Shown: one piece after another, positions 11,315-23,330 of the stretch
How the letters are laid out: every line of letters begins with the position of its first letter
Position numbering within the stretch: the first letter of the stretch is position 1
From: Cryphonectria parasitica EP155
Lineage: Eukaryota; Ascomycota; Sordariomycetes; Diaporthales; Cryphonectriaceae
Assembly: GCF_011745365.1 (NCBI RefSeq)
Contig: NW_024468916.1
Location: 1,533,630-1,597,629 of the forward strand
Reading direction: 5' to 3'
DNA length: 64,000 nucleotides
Program-made: the position numbers and the translations under genes
Notes under the pieces: generated by a model
Databases searched by the model: none
What the model saw: the letters and a program-made list of their open reading frames with translations, nothing else
Told to the model about the DNA's origin: nothing

Positions 11315-13103
11315 ATGGCCAGCCTCAGTACTATCTCTACAGGCTGGCTCCCCTCAGCATCAGCAGTTCTTATCCTCCTCGTCGGCCTCGTTCTCTCCTC
11401 CATTTTGAGAAAAAGCGGCATCCAAAGAGATGGACAGTATCTCAAGTGAGTTTGGCTTCTCTCTCTTTTTCTCCCTGCTGCCGCAACCGCGGTCCACATC
11501 ACATCGCATCATACTACGCAGAGTCACTCAGAGCCACACTTGTAACTGACCAAGACCTTGCTCACAAAAAAAAGAAAACCACCCAACACGCTGCCCCTGG
11601 TGGGCAACGGCCTGCTCTTCCTCCAGGCCCGAGAGAAGCTCTTTGGCTGGTTCGTCAGGTGTGAGCGTCTCTTTGGCCGCGAGACCTTTGAGCTCTACGT
11701 GCCCAGCCTGCCGCCTGGCGTTGTCATCAACGACCCCAAGAACCTAGAGTTTGTATTTAAGAACGAGGGCGTCTTTGCCAAGGGAGAATTCATGAAGAAG
11801 CCCCTGTGGGACTTGTTTGGTGAGTTCTGCGAGGACTGTCACCCAGATGTGATATGATGATTATCGTGCGGCAAAGGTCTTCCTCAGGCTGATAATCAAT
11901 GGCTGGTGTCTTGTAGGACATGGTATCATCAACTCGGACGGCGAGCTGTGGCGGGTCCAGCGCAAAGCCGGCCTGAGCTTTCTAAACAACAAGAACCTCC
12001 AGGTCCTCACAGACGTTGCCCTGCCGCGATACCTGGCCCAGAGTATCAGCCATCTCAAGGCCAGTTGTAGCGGCGGCGGCCGTCGCGAGGCAGACCTGCA
12101 AGCCGTGTTCCATGAGATCACGAGCCAGCTGATGGGCAAGATGGCATACAACGTACGCCCTCCCCCTCTGCTGCTGTCCTTACTGCCCCCTGTATATTCA
12201 TGTAAAACTCATATTTTCCCCACCCTGCAGATGGAAATGCACGCCGATGACGAATTCAGCGTCGCTTTCGACTACGCCTCTGGAGTCTGTGCCGAGCGGG
12301 TGCAGAACCCACTGTGGCAGGTCACTGAGGTCTTCTTTGGCTCGAGGATGAAGAAGTCTGTCGCCATCGTTGGGGCATTTGGCAAAAGAATTGTCGACAG
12401 TGCCATCGAGGACCGAAAGAGAGGACTGGTGGGTGGGGTTCCAGCAGAAGCGCCGGGAGCAGCAGCATCTGGGAATGAAAAGCTTGATGAGATCTCCGGG
12501 AGCCTGATCCAGTCGTTGCTGGACTCGATTGGAGACCAGCGTATGGTCGCAGACGCAGCGCTGAATTATCTTTCCGCCGGTGAGACTGCCATCTACCTGA
12601 GAATGTGAGTTGCACCGATAATGATGGCCTTGCACTAACAACACCCGAAACCAGGCCGCGACACCACCGCACAGGCTCTGACATGGACTTTTCATCTCCT
12701 CATGCACCACCGCTACGCCTACGCCAAGATTCGTAGTGAAGTCCAGTCCCTCCTGGACGACGACTCCTCTTCCTCTTCCTCCCCCTCCCCTCCTCATAGC
12801 GACGCCGGCCTCCCCTTCAACCCAAACCTCTTCACCCCATCCGCCCTCCCCTACACCCACGCCGTTCTCCTCGAGTCCCTCCGCCTCCGGCCCCCAATCC
12901 CCTTCGAGATCAAACAAGCCCAGTCCGCCACCACCCTCCCAGACGGCACCTTTCTCCCTGCCGGCTCCGTCGTCGTCTGGTGTCCCTGGGCCATGAACCG
13001 CTCCCGCCTCACATGGGGCGACGACGCCACCGCCTTCCGACCCGAGCGCTGGCTTCAACAGCAGAACCACTCAGCCGCCGCCGGTGGCGGGTTCCCACTG
13101 ACG

Positions 13104-13137
<34 letters not shown>

Positions 13138-13388
13138 CCAGACCCGCTCCCGAGTTCCCTGTCTTCAACGGTGGGCCCAGGACGTGCCTGGGCAAGCGCA
13201 TGGCCGAGCTGGTCGCCGTGCAGGTCATCGCCGCCGTGGTGTGGTCGTTTGACTTTGTGCCCGCCTACGAGGGGACTGAGAGGAGGAGCAAGAGCAGCCT
13301 GACGCTGCCGATGGACGGTGGCCTGCCTGTGTTTGTCAAGGTGAGGAGTCGGGGTGGCGGCTTGACGGAAGGGCGGAGTTTGGGGTAG
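11315..13388 (+). CDS. cytochrome P450, CYP52/CYP63-like
   Basis: Five exons (11315-11445, 11575-11819, 11917-12152, 12231-12579, 12655-13388) give 564 aa. An N-terminal membrane anchor (about residues 14-32) implies ER location. The conserved N-terminal region includes NSDGELWRVQRK. The I-helix AGRDTT is rebuilt across the last junction near residue 321. The ExxR motif (ESLR) is near residue 394, the PERW motif follows, and the heme-binding FNGGPRTCLG has its Cys near residue 498. The I-helix and WRVQRK patterns are typical of the alkane/fatty-acid omega-hydroxylase clan, so fatty acid or alkane hydroxylation is the best guess; the substrate is unknown. A run of about 13 Thr encoded by ACA repeats sits between PERW and the heme loop. 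The exon 2 acceptor is poor (A-rich), so residues near 44 are the least certain. Confidence 0.93.
13101..13139 (+). repeat. ACA microsatellite inside the P450 coding region
   Basis: About 13 ACA/ACG/ACC codons in frame, encoding polythreonine between the PERW motif and the heme-binding loop. Confidence 0.9.
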
Positions 13389-13525
13389 GCGAGCGGCTAT
13401 AGGAAAGCCATTACCCAAGAGGCCCAGGTTTTTTTCTTCTTTGGTTTCTTATTTTTTGGGGGCGGGGGGTTGACATATATATATATGTATGTATGCATCT
13501 ATACTTCTTCCTCATGACTGATATC

Positions 13526-13560
<35 letters not shown>

Positions 13561-14353
13561 ATGTCCGACCAATGGGCCTCTTCTGTCTAGTGAATATGAT
13601 TCGTAGACGCGCTTTGCCCCCGACAATATCAAGACAATAAAAAGCTAGAAGACGATGATGGTTCTTGAAATTGATTTATCACTTTAATTGATACGCACGT
13701 TGGCGAGCACTACCGACTAGAGATTACTTTCGCTACCGTATCCCACTTTGGTCTGTCTCGCGAAGCACCCCCTCTCTTTCTGCAGGCCTAGAGTCGGCAC
13801 GCCTCCTTCGTATTTTCTGTGTCCAGCATGAGGGATCGTTGTGAAGATGCGGGATCTGGTCGCCTGCTCCTGGGACCCTTCTCTTCGCCTTCGCGACCCC
13901 CCTCCCTGCCTTCCATCTGGCACCGTATGTGGTCTCCTCCCCCTTGGAAAATTCATAAACAATGAAACTCCTGATGTCGTTGAGTTCGCCTCAAGACTTC
14001 TCACCACGGAACGTCCAGTGGTAAATAAAAAATAAAAAAATAAAAAATAAAGAAAATTAAGAACAACGCAAGGATGGAAGCAAAGACCGAAGACCCTCAA
14101 CATGAACACATGTATTATACAAAAAGGTATCTCGCTCCCTCTCTTTTTTCCCTTTGGTTGCCCCTTCACACACACACCATCTCATATAGGAACCAAAATT
14201 ACGCCGACCATGCCAATTTTGATGACATTTGCAGGGGAAATGCTGACTGAAAGCAGCCACCTGAAGCGACTTCGTAGGTCGGATCGGTATCTGAATCGAA
14301 TAAGTTGTTAAGTATGTTGTTGTTATAGTTGTCGTTATTGCAGAGCCAGTCGG
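13389..14353. other. intergenic between two convergent genes
   Basis: No gene is supported. It holds an AT/GT run (13476-13492), a CT dinucleotide run (13529-13558) and an A-rich block (14023-14058). It probably contains both 3' ends. Confidence 0.55.
13529..13558. repeat. CT dinucleotide microsatellite
   Basis: About 14 CT units downstream of the P450 stop. Confidence 0.9.
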
Positions 14354-17300
14354 CTAAAACATGCCACCAGGCAGATTGGGCGCAGGCCCTCCGCGCAAGC
14401 CCATCACCACGGCTCTGCCGGCCGGCGGACCGACAGCAACCTGTGGGGGGCTGATCCGCTTGCCAGGACCTATAGTGGCTCGCGCGTCCATTTTCATCTC
14501 AGAACTGGCCTTTCGCAGCCTGCGTCGACTTTCGTCGTTTGCCGAAAAGGCGCTGTTCCAGTCTCCTTCAGCGGTCTGGGCGAAAGGAGCTGCCGGAGGG
14601 GGCACGAGAGGCAGTTGTGGCGAGCTCGCACTAAAAGCAGCGTTGTCTGCCTCTTCGCCCCTGCGGCTGCCCATCAGGCCGCCCATGATCGTCCTTGTTC
14701 GAGAGCTATCACGCCTCCGCCTCGGGTTGACTGGTGGCAGAGGTGGTGGTGAGCCGGGGTCAGCGACGCTTCCACTTCTCGACCTGTTGCCCCCTGCAGC
14801 AGAAGACGGTAAGTTTGTCGTCGGAACTCGGGACGTCGACATCACAAATGTTGGCTCTGAGATGTCCTTCTTATTCACGACCCTCTTCATCGAGTCCGTA
14901 AGCGTCGAGCCGGTTGCAGTCGCATGGGAGTTGGTGGCGACAGAGGGGCGTCTCGGGAGCGGGCCAGTAGGTGTCGCAGGGGCTGATCCAGACGCGTGAT
15001 TAGGTTGGTAGGGGCCGCGGGGTTGGTCGAATTTTCCGCCTTGAGGAGAGAGAGGGAATTGCCCAGAAGGCATGGGCCCGGTCATTGACCTTCCTGGATG
15101 GCTTCTCATAGTTGGTGAAGGGCCATTGCTATCATGGTACGCCGCTGGAGTATTGCCGCGGGGACCATTTGGAAAGGCAGCAACGGGCGGCATATGAGGT
15201 GAACGTCGAATATCGGTACCAGGCAATCCTGGAGACCGAATCATGGGGCTGTGCTGGCCCGGAGCACTGAGCATCTCCGCAGGCATAGGCTGGCCGTCTC
15301 TGTACTCCGGACGATCCCTCGATCTGGGTGGCGGAGGCCCGCTTCGTGACCGACCTGAACCTTCGCTGTTCTCAGACTCGCTACGGTCTCGAGCGACTTT
15401 GGATCGCGATCGAGGCGGTAGAGGTGCATCTTGCGGAGAGTTCTCTCTCATCTGTCGATATTGGCGGGGATTGACGGTCTGACGCTCGCTGCTGGGAGTG
15501 CGTGATGTTCCTCGTCGTGGCCCAGGAGCCCCAGACATTTGTTCCAGCGGTGCAGGCATCATTGGTTGTCCCATTTGCGGCAAAGATCTGGCCCCCGCCT
15601 CGAGATCCTTGCGCCTCTGAACTTCCCGCCTTGCCTGTCGGAAGGCTCTCAGGCTGGGGTGCGCATCCTCCTCTTCGTTCAACCGCGCCTCGGTATCATT
15701 GGTCTCATCGTGCTCCTTGATAGAATGCGGTACAGCCTCCCGGCCTCGGTCGATCAGGGACCCGCGGCTACTCTTGACTTTCAAAATACCCAGAGGATTT
15801 GACCGTGGCGGCGGGGTCGGCAGGTCACTTGTGGGCGCTGCCACTGTTGGCGGCGAGAATGACTGGGCGTCGGTCTCCACAAACGAGGTGAGCTTCTCTC
15901 TTACACGTCGGCGTGCATTGGCTAGTTGACTGGCAAATTCATCCTCCTCATCTGGGGAACGTGGCGAGTCGAGGAACGTTCTTGGTTCGGGTTGCGCCAT
16001 TGTCGACTCCTCTCTTTTGGACAACGCGGGCTTTCTTGCGTCGGGAGGGCTCTGCTCAACAGCAGCTTCCGGAGATGCAGTCCATGCTGACTCCTCCCAG
16101 GGCTTCTTGGGCTTGAGAGGATCGTCGCGTCTACTGGGCGGAGACTGTGCATCGTTGTGTGGGGCATAGATTGACGAGACATCGCTTTCTGAGCGCAAGT
16201 GTTGCCGTACCATGCCACTCAGGCCCACATTAGGTCCCAGCGTTGGGGAATCCGCCAGAGTCGGCGCCTGGAGCCCAACAGAAAGCAGGCCGGCCTTCGC
16301 AGGCCACTGCTGCTCCTTCGCTTTGGAGGGAAACATTGGCGTCGAGGCTGGTGCTGGATTCCGAAAGGCGGGATGATCTTGATCGGACGGTCGCTCCAAT
16401 CTAACTTCGGGGGAAGTCTGGTTTGAGAAGACATGCTCATTCAGGATGGGCGACTCGATAGTCTCGCCAGATGAAGGAACTTCAGCATCCTGTTGTGCAG
16501 ACGCCGCCTTGTCCTGGTCTGATGGTACTGATACGATGGCTGGTCTGGTGTCCACCTCCTGCCTCCGGTTGGAAGCATCTGACTGAGAACGAGACTCAGA
16601 GAATGAGAGATCAGGGTCGTCATGGAATCTCCGCGTGGGCGTTTCTCGGCCAATCTGAAGCTGACGTTGCCTCTCGGCGTACTTGGAATCGTCGTAGGTT
16701 GCGTTCGGCTTCTGAAACATGTTCATGGCGGTAGCTTTACCGAGGTCCTGTGGTTGAATATTGAGTGGGACTTGCTCACCCGTGCCGGCATCGCTGATCG
16801 GAGGACTCAGGGGCGGGGGTGTGAAGACTCCAGGCTTTCCATCTGTAACATTCGAGACACGCGTATTCAATGTCATGGATCCGTTGAGAGGACCAGTGGC
16901 TGGTGGGCTGATGGACCGCAGATTCGGGGCGCTACCCTTGGTGACGACGGTCCGACGCTCACCTCCATAGGCCGCCCACCGATCCGTAAAAGTCTGCATG
17001 GTCGGAGAAGGAGAATTGGGCCCCAGCTCGGGCGTGCGAGCGCCTCCAGGGCGGCGCGCCAGCGTGTCCACCCGTGAGAGGACCGAGTGCTGCTGTTCTT
17101 GGAGGTCCTGGGTCAAGCCCTGCTCATACAATCTGCGAGTCCGGGTGACATGTCGGTCCAGTGAGGGTGTTGAAGCCGCCGAGGATGTTGCTGTCTGCTG
17201 TGAGTGGATGTCCTTGGAAGCTGTGTTTGACTGTGAGACAATCGAAGTGGCAGCGGTCGAGTTTCGGCCGCCAGATGGGGTGGATGAGGTCGTTGAAGAA

Positions 17301-18049
17301 GTCTCCCTCTTCTTGTTGTAGCCAGGGGGCAATGGAGACTCGGATCTCGTGATGAAGGATGCATCCTCCGTCCCTCTAGCCTCGTTGCTTATCGTCTTCT
17401 CGCCATCTTCTTCATCATCGCCGCACATCATCATCCCTGCCTCCTTATCCTTCTCCGCCTGTCTCCATTTCTGAAATGCGGACAAGGAGACGTCGTCGTC
17501 GTATAGGGCGCGCCCACTCATACCGTCAGCAACATTCTTCGTCGAGGCAGTGCCAGCTGCAATCTTGTAGATCTTCTGTCTGCCGCCAAACAGGACGTTG
17601 CTCTCCAAGGGTCTTGACCTCGTCATCACCCCGCCGGACTCATTGGAGGCTATGGAGTCTGTCCGCATGAATGGAGGGGCCCTGATCGACTCGACCTCGG
17701 CTATATCGCCGAGGGCATTCCCACCGCTGAAACCGAAGTCTGCGAGTCGTGACTGACGCTTCGGAAACAAGACGCTGTCGTCACTAGCTTTGCCAATCTT
17801 GCTGTTCGGGTCGTCTTGCTCACGGAGCATCGAGAAGCGCGCCGAGAGGCCGTTCATCAGGAGACTTGTACGGAAGTCATCATTAGAAGGCAGCGCCAGG
17901 GACAGGTCAATTTCTTGTTTCGCTTCCTGCTCAAGATTCTTCTTTCCGCGGCGAAAGAGGGAGAAGGAGGACTCGGACTCGAGGGAAGGGCGTGGGTCGG
18001 CCGAGTCCAGGTCCTTCGCACCCTTCTTCTTGTTCTTAAAGCGATTCAT
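14354..18049 (-). CDS. large, mostly disordered conserved fungal protein, function unknown
   Basis: A single uninterrupted frame of 1231 codons starts at a clear ATG (18049). The N-terminus is very basic, then follows a block (about residues 45-125) with DDFRTSLLMNGLSARFSMLR and KIGKASDDSVLFPKRQSRL. I take this as the conserved core, because proteins with this signature occur in other filamentous ascomycetes as far as I recall. The rest is rich in Ser, Pro, Arg, Gln and Asp with no predicted fold. Short charged, possibly coiled-coil segments lie near residues 720-745 and 805-825. The C-terminal third is Pro/Gly/Arg-rich. There is no signal peptide, membrane helix or enzyme motif. A scaffold or signalling adaptor role would suit the composition, but I see no direct evidence. 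The absence of introns over 3.7 kb is unusual in this window. Confidence 0.88.
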   Translation of the reverse strand: MNRFKNKKKGAKDLDSADPRPSLESESSFSLFRRGKKNLEQEAKQEIDLSLALPSNDDFRTSLLMNGLSARFSMLREQDDPNSKIGKASDDSVLFPKRQSRLADFGFSGGNALGDIAEVESIRAPPFMRTDSIASNESGGVMTRSRPLESNVLFGGRQKIYKIAAGTASTKNVADGMSGRALYDDDVSLSAFQKWRQAEKDKEAGMMMCGDDEEDGEKTISNEARGTEDASFITRSESPLPPGYNKKRETSSTTSSTPSGGRNSTAATSIVSQSNTASKDIHSQQTATSSAASTPSLDRHVTRTRRLYEQGLTQDLQEQQHSVLSRVDTLARRPGGARTPELGPNSPSPTMQTFTDRWAAYGGERRTVVTKGSAPNLRSISPPATGPLNGSMTLNTRVSNVTDGKPGVFTPPPLSPPISDAGTGEQVPLNIQPQDLGKATAMNMFQKPNATYDDSKYAERQRQLQIGRETPTRRFHDDPDLSFSESRSQSDASNRRQEVDTRPAIVSVPSDQDKAASAQQDAEVPSSGETIESPILNEHVFSNQTSPEVRLERPSDQDHPAFRNPAPASTPMFPSKAKEQQWPAKAGLLSVGLQAPTLADSPTLGPNVGLSGMVRQHLRSESDVSSIYAPHNDAQSPPSRRDDPLKPKKPWEESAWTASPEAAVEQSPPDARKPALSKREESTMAQPEPRTFLDSPRSPDEEDEFASQLANARRRVREKLTSFVETDAQSFSPPTVAAPTSDLPTPPPRSNPLGILKVKSSRGSLIDRGREAVPHSIKEHDETNDTEARLNEEEDAHPSLRAFRQARREVQRRKDLEAGARSLPQMGQPMMPAPLEQMSGAPGPRRGTSRTPSSERQTVNPRQYRQMRENSPQDAPLPPRSRSKVARDRSESENSEGSGRSRSGPPPPRSRDRPEYRDGQPMPAEMLSAPGQHSPMIRSPGLPGTDIRRSPHMPPVAAFPNGPRGNTPAAYHDSNGPSPTMRSHPGRSMTGPMPSGQFPLSPQGGKFDQPRGPYQPNHASGSAPATPTGPLPRRPSVATNSHATATGSTLTDSMKRVVNKKDISEPTFVMSTSRVPTTNLPSSAAGGNRSRSGSVADPGSPPPLPPVNPRRRRDSSRTRTIMGGLMGSRRGEEADNAAFSASSPQLPLVPPPAAPFAQTAEGDWNSAFSANDESRRRLRKASSEMKMDARATIGPGKRISPPQVAVGPPAGRAVVMGLRGGPAPNLPGGMF

Positions 18050-20559
18050 GGTCGTAGTAGTTGCTGATTAGATTAAATGGCGACGGTGCCTTCAGACGAT
18101 ACGAGCCACGTAGCCGACTGTAAGAGGAGAATTTTCTTTACGAGTTTGCGTCCATCAGAGCACCCGTGGCTTCACAGTGAGCCAGCCAACGGACAAACGT
18201 GTGTGTTTCGACTTCTCGAGATCAGAGGAGCTGGGGAAATCTGTGGCACATTTGCGTTAGCGGCAGGAACCAAACGCAGCTGCTGGAGTGCCGCACCCTC
18301 GTGGGGTTTGGTGCCTGAAATATGACGATGACTTCTTGGGGAGGAATAGAGTGGAATCTGCTTGGTGAAGGGTGACGGTACTCAAGAACACCGCATGGGA
18401 AAGAAACATTGATGCGTTCGCCGGGATGGTGGCTCCACCGTTGTTGAAGGCGTAGGGATGTTGCGGCTAGAAGATGTTTGCTCACCTCTTGATCGTTGCA
18501 GGTGTCGGAAGCGTTTCAGAGAATCAGGACGGAACCAGGTATGTTGGCGAAGCTGAACTTTCGAAGGGATCTCAACCCTGTGTGTTCTCTGGGAATGTCG
18601 CCCACGCTGCTCAAGAGATGTCGACTGGCGGACAGCCGCAGGGGAGGGGTGGTACAACTCAAGAGAGCGGGCCAGACGAGGGTCAGGTACGGTGCTGGTC
18701 TGCTGTGGTATGGTGCGACGAGTCGGTGGGTTGAGTTGCGCAAAGGTAGAGCAGTCCGCTGCAGTTTGAGGAGCAATCCCCGACAACAGGACTCTGGTGC
18801 GTTCAATGGGCCGCGACTGTTGAGGAATGGAAGATAATAGAACGAAGGACTGATGGTCAGATCCTCACATGCCAGAGCTGAACCGAGGGTGTCTGTGTCT
18901 CGCTGTCTGGGGTCTCTGCTGGTCGGTGCGTGATTGAGTGGCTATGTTGGATGGTGATTGAACGATTCGAGTTGGATCGGATCGAGTGGAGCGAGTGGAT
19001 TGACTTTTCGTCTTGGTTTCGAGTAAATACCAAGATCAGATGACTCAAGGCCTGGTGAAGTGTATCTGCTTCCAGGTCGAATAGACGAGCCCGGACAGCG
19101 TCTAAGTAAGAATACTGCGGTGAGAGTCGAAAAATAAACGGGCGAAGCGAGACCCGAAGCCGAAGGGCACTTCAGCGTCAAACGAAGGCGAGAAAAGAAA
19201 GACAAGAAACCCGATAACCGACCAGGAACGTCAAGCAGAAACGAGTGGGATGAGAAAGAAAAAAAAGAATGATGGGGGGGGGGTGGCGCCTGATGATCTC
19301 ACGTGGACGTGGTGGTGGAGGAGAGGAGGGGGAGGAATGTTGTTGCAGATGGGGTGGACGCGACGAGGTGGTGAAGGAGAAGGAGCTGGAGACCCCCAAG
19401 GCAGGGTCGAAAGTGAGCTCAGATCGCCTCGTGAAAAGGACTTTGACTGTTGGACAGAAGAACTCCTCCGGACATTGCGCACGGTAAAAGTGCACAATCA
19501 TTGGACATACAGGCACCCTGCCGGTGGAGATGGGGCTAAACAGGGGTAGGAAGTGCGGGACCCTGTCAGTGTCAATTTAGCGCCAGGTACGCCCTATAGT
19601 CCTGCGGTAGCGCTACTCTACAGAGGGTTGTGCCCGCCACGTTCCAACAGGCAGCGTGGGAGGATCTTTCCACAGCAGTGCTCTGTAGGGCACACACACT
19701 CCCCCGAAGAGGAAGGAAAAGAGGGGACAGGGGGGCCTAGAAGACGGACGGATGCAGGGTAGGGGTCAAAGGGGGATTCCGCTGTCCTGGGGCCGGAACA
19801 GAACCAGAAAATCAAGAGACCAAGCAAAGAACCTGAGCGCCCCACGAGGGGGGACAGGGATTGGGTTCAGTAGCGTGGCAGGGACCAGGACTGGCCACCA
19901 CCCGTGTATCCCGGGTCCCCGTCCTCCTGGCCGCTGCCACTCTCCCGCTTCACTGCTACGGTATTTCCTATACCAAGTGCTATGGCAGCTATGATTCACA
20001 GAGCAGTAAATGTTGATGGTTCAATGTACTTGTACGTGCGTACTTGATGTAGCACTGCAGGAAGTACCCAACCATTCGAGCACCATCTACTAATTTCGAG
20101 TAACTCAACATGAAAACGCCCTCATGTACGATCGTAATCCTTCTTCCCCTTTTTCTCAAACACTTCGCCGTCCACCTCTCAAAGGCTCAGCCTCGCCCCC
20201 TCCGTTTGAACAGAAGGGTGTGTTAATATCCTCTTCCAACCTAGCGATACCCCATTTCTTCGCTACAGCGATTGCGGTGCTTTTGCAATATGGTCACTGA
20301 CCATACCGATACGGTTACCCGGCGTGAGTTTCGTCTTTTTGCCCCCCCCCCCCACAAGCCGTCAGGAATACTACCGCCTGAAACTGCGGATTGCAGATGC
20401 GGGATCGGGATCTGATGACGTTGGATCGGTAAACGCTCCGACCATCTCACCTTATCCCACTCTGTTTTGCGAACACGCCTTAGGCTGAAGAAGGGGGCAC
20501 GACGTCCGACAGGGCAGATGCGCAGGATAATTTCTTGAAAGGCGCCAACAGGCGCGCTC

Positions 20560-20580
20560 TTTTTTTTTTTTTTTTTTTTT
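20560..20580. repeat. T21 homopolymer
   Basis: Uninterrupted run of 21 T in the gene-poor region. Confidence 0.9.
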
Positions 20581-23311
20581 GACTTGCCTTTGCCCTGCAA
20601 GAACAGCCTGTAGGCCTTGGGCCAATACAACACCTTGAACCAAGATGGCGCCGCCAAAACCGCCACAGCAAGGCAAGATCATGCAGCCCGTCGGTGGCGC
20701 GACAGATGGTGGCTACAATACGGACTCGTCGAGAGACTCCCATTGGATTTTGGGTCATGATCGTATATCCTCATGGCAGGGGACAACAGGGCTCAGCTGG
20801 ATCCGAGGCTGAACAGTCGAGCCCCCCGTTCTCTCATTGAGCATCCAGCCTGAGGATTCCGACTCGTCGCCAGCCATCCTGTTCCAGCCTATCCGATCCT
20901 GTACGACATCTCACCCGTCTTGAATCCTAGTCTGAGTCAACTTGGGACCCGTGTCCCATCTACACAAGTCGTCCCTTGCTTGAGGATAAATTGCCTTGTC
21001 TCAAAGGGGGGAGCTTGCCTTTCTTGCGACAGCCATGACGGAACAGCTCGCACTTGGCACTCCATGTGGAGGATCTACTGGATCCGACATGTATGCTAGC
21101 TGCGAGTTTTCTTCTTCTTCTTTCTTGTGTGCGTGAGGCACAAGATGTTCGTCTGCGCATTCATTCGTTTGACCCAGCCGGGGGTGACACAAGGCAGAAC
21201 CCATCTTTAACCCTTTAACGCCGCCCCCTTCTGGCTTGGCTGCCGCCCGCCCCTCCTAAATTCTCAGAGTGTGCCGCGCCCCTGGAACCTGCGTCGTGTT
21301 TGTGCAGCGTTAGATGGCCAGCTAGCCGGCTTGCAGACGCATGGTTCCGCGCAGCCAATTGGGATGCTGTGCCTGCGCAAGCGTCAGGTACGGAACAAGG
21401 ACCTCTGGATGCTGCAGCAGGGCCGTTGTGACCCCACTACTACCACTACCCCCTCCTTGGGTACCACCGGCGCGTTGGGTTGTACCATAGTATGTCCAGA
21501 TTTTTGGTTGCGAATTTGCTGATGGGCGTAGATCCCCCTTTCTCGCTTGTGCAATGGTATCGAGTGCGCACGCACTTAACCAGGGACCAGCAAACCAGGA
21601 ATGGTCGCGTTGCAGCAGCCCATCGACCTGTCACCCATCGATCACATCTTCACTCACTTAAGCCATCTCACGATAACTCTTGTATCCTGCTGCATTCGGC
21701 CCCTAGTGCGAACCGTGTCATGGGGTGGGCCAGTCTGGTTTTGACTGGCATGTCTTTATCATCTCATGCCTGCAAACCTTAACAACAGTGTTAAAATCTA
21801 GTTGACAAGTGTTCATGCGCTCGAAGCATGGCCATCCAGGGTCCCACCTTCTGGGCTCGAAAAAAAAAACCCCCCATCAGCCGTAATGAGCTCCGGAAAT
21901 TCAGGAGCCAGCCAATGCTATATCTATGTCATACATGCTGGAGGACGGCGGACGGCGGACGGCGACCGGCGTGCAGCAGGATTGTTTGTGTCACCAAAAA
22001 CCAGATGATCCATCATCAGTCATCATCCAATGCCGTCCAACCATCTTGCTTCACTCGCCCGCACGTGTAGACCCCAGCACTCAGTCTTCTTGGCACCTAG
22101 CAGCCGCACACACGTCCGAACCGGGAAGCCTGCACAAAGTGCATGTGTATTTCAGGTGCTGACGATCAGACGAACGAGAATCAAGTACTTGCCGGTGGTG
22201 ACTTTCGGTCGTTTCAACAGTCTAGCTTGTTCGACAAAAGAGAGGAGGCCCTGTGGGGTGATTTCCATCAGCTGGTGACGGGGAGGTGCCAGGATCGCTC
22301 ACCTGGTCAGCCACTGCATGGGTTTGATGAATCTCTGTGTGATTGTCATGCGCACCCACACTGGCGGGCCGGTGGAGTCTTTCTTGTGGCCTTAGCACAC
22401 GTGAATTTCTTTCCGGAACAGGATTCGGAAATGTCCGCCACCCTCGCCCCAGGCCCACGCCCGTCCGTCTACGCAAGAAAGAAGAAGGGAATAAAAGAAA
22501 AGAAAGCCAAAGACGCTGATCAGATTTCTCTCGCAATACAGTTTACCTTCAGGACAAAATCTGGCGGGAGGACAGTTACAAGCCTGGCCAGCCAGACATC
22601 AATCTGTCGTCGTCTTCGGCGTCAACCACCACAGGGAGGCCTGTCCAAGAACCACCCAAGCCAGACGCACAAGCACACGACTATTACAATACTCCGTGTC
22701 ATGTTGATTCCCACCAAGCTCCGGAATGATGTTCTCTGGGGCAGATCGAGTCTGGAGTGGAACCTGTTCGCCCCGCAGGCATCGGAGACCCGCTGTGTAA
22801 GGCGGGAGAACCACAACGTCTCCCAAGAACGAGGCCGGATCGAAATCATTCCAGATGGAAAAAAAAATCCCAATGAAATTCCGCCCCACGGCCAAATTGA
22901 GTAATTTCCGCCTCGGCTTTTGGAGACGAGCAAAAAATCAATCTACCTCCATCTACACACGATGACGCTTTCTGTCCTGTCTTCTTGGGCTGCGACGTGG
23001 TTTCGATCTTCATGCCACATTTCCTCGGCTGCTTTTCAGCTTGCAAGGAACGGCGTGTGGGCGACGTGCTCATGAAGCAATTTGCCTTTGCCGAGGGCGT
23101 TTTTGTCAGAAGGCAAAGCGATGCCTACAACTCAGGTACCGAGCCTCGAGGCTAGCCATAGTGTCCACAACGGCGGGCAGATAAGACGTACATCGGCTGT
23201 TGCGACAACACCAATCGTCCCCTGTTTCCTCGAATGCGACTGGTCGACAGAGTATATTTTGCGCGCTTGGGTTATGACCGCGCGCGCAACCACGTCAAGT
23301 CTGCAAGCCGG

Positions 23312-23330
23312 TTTTTTTTTTTTTTTTTTT
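23312..23330. repeat. T19 homopolymer
   Basis: Uninterrupted run of 19 T in the gene-poor region, flanked by GC-rich DNA. Confidence 0.9.

Noticed and set aside
22143..22904. 253-codon open frame on the plus strand in the gene-poor region
   Set aside because: First ATG is only at 22431. The composition looks random, with no motif, no splice pattern and no signal peptide. A frame this long is borderline by chance in 64 kb at this GC content. RNA evidence would overturn this.
20560..23330. T21 and T19 tracts considered as poly(A) tails of minus-strand retroposons
   Set aside because: Sequences next to the tracts are unlike one another, I see no target-site duplication and there is no reverse transcriptase-like frame.
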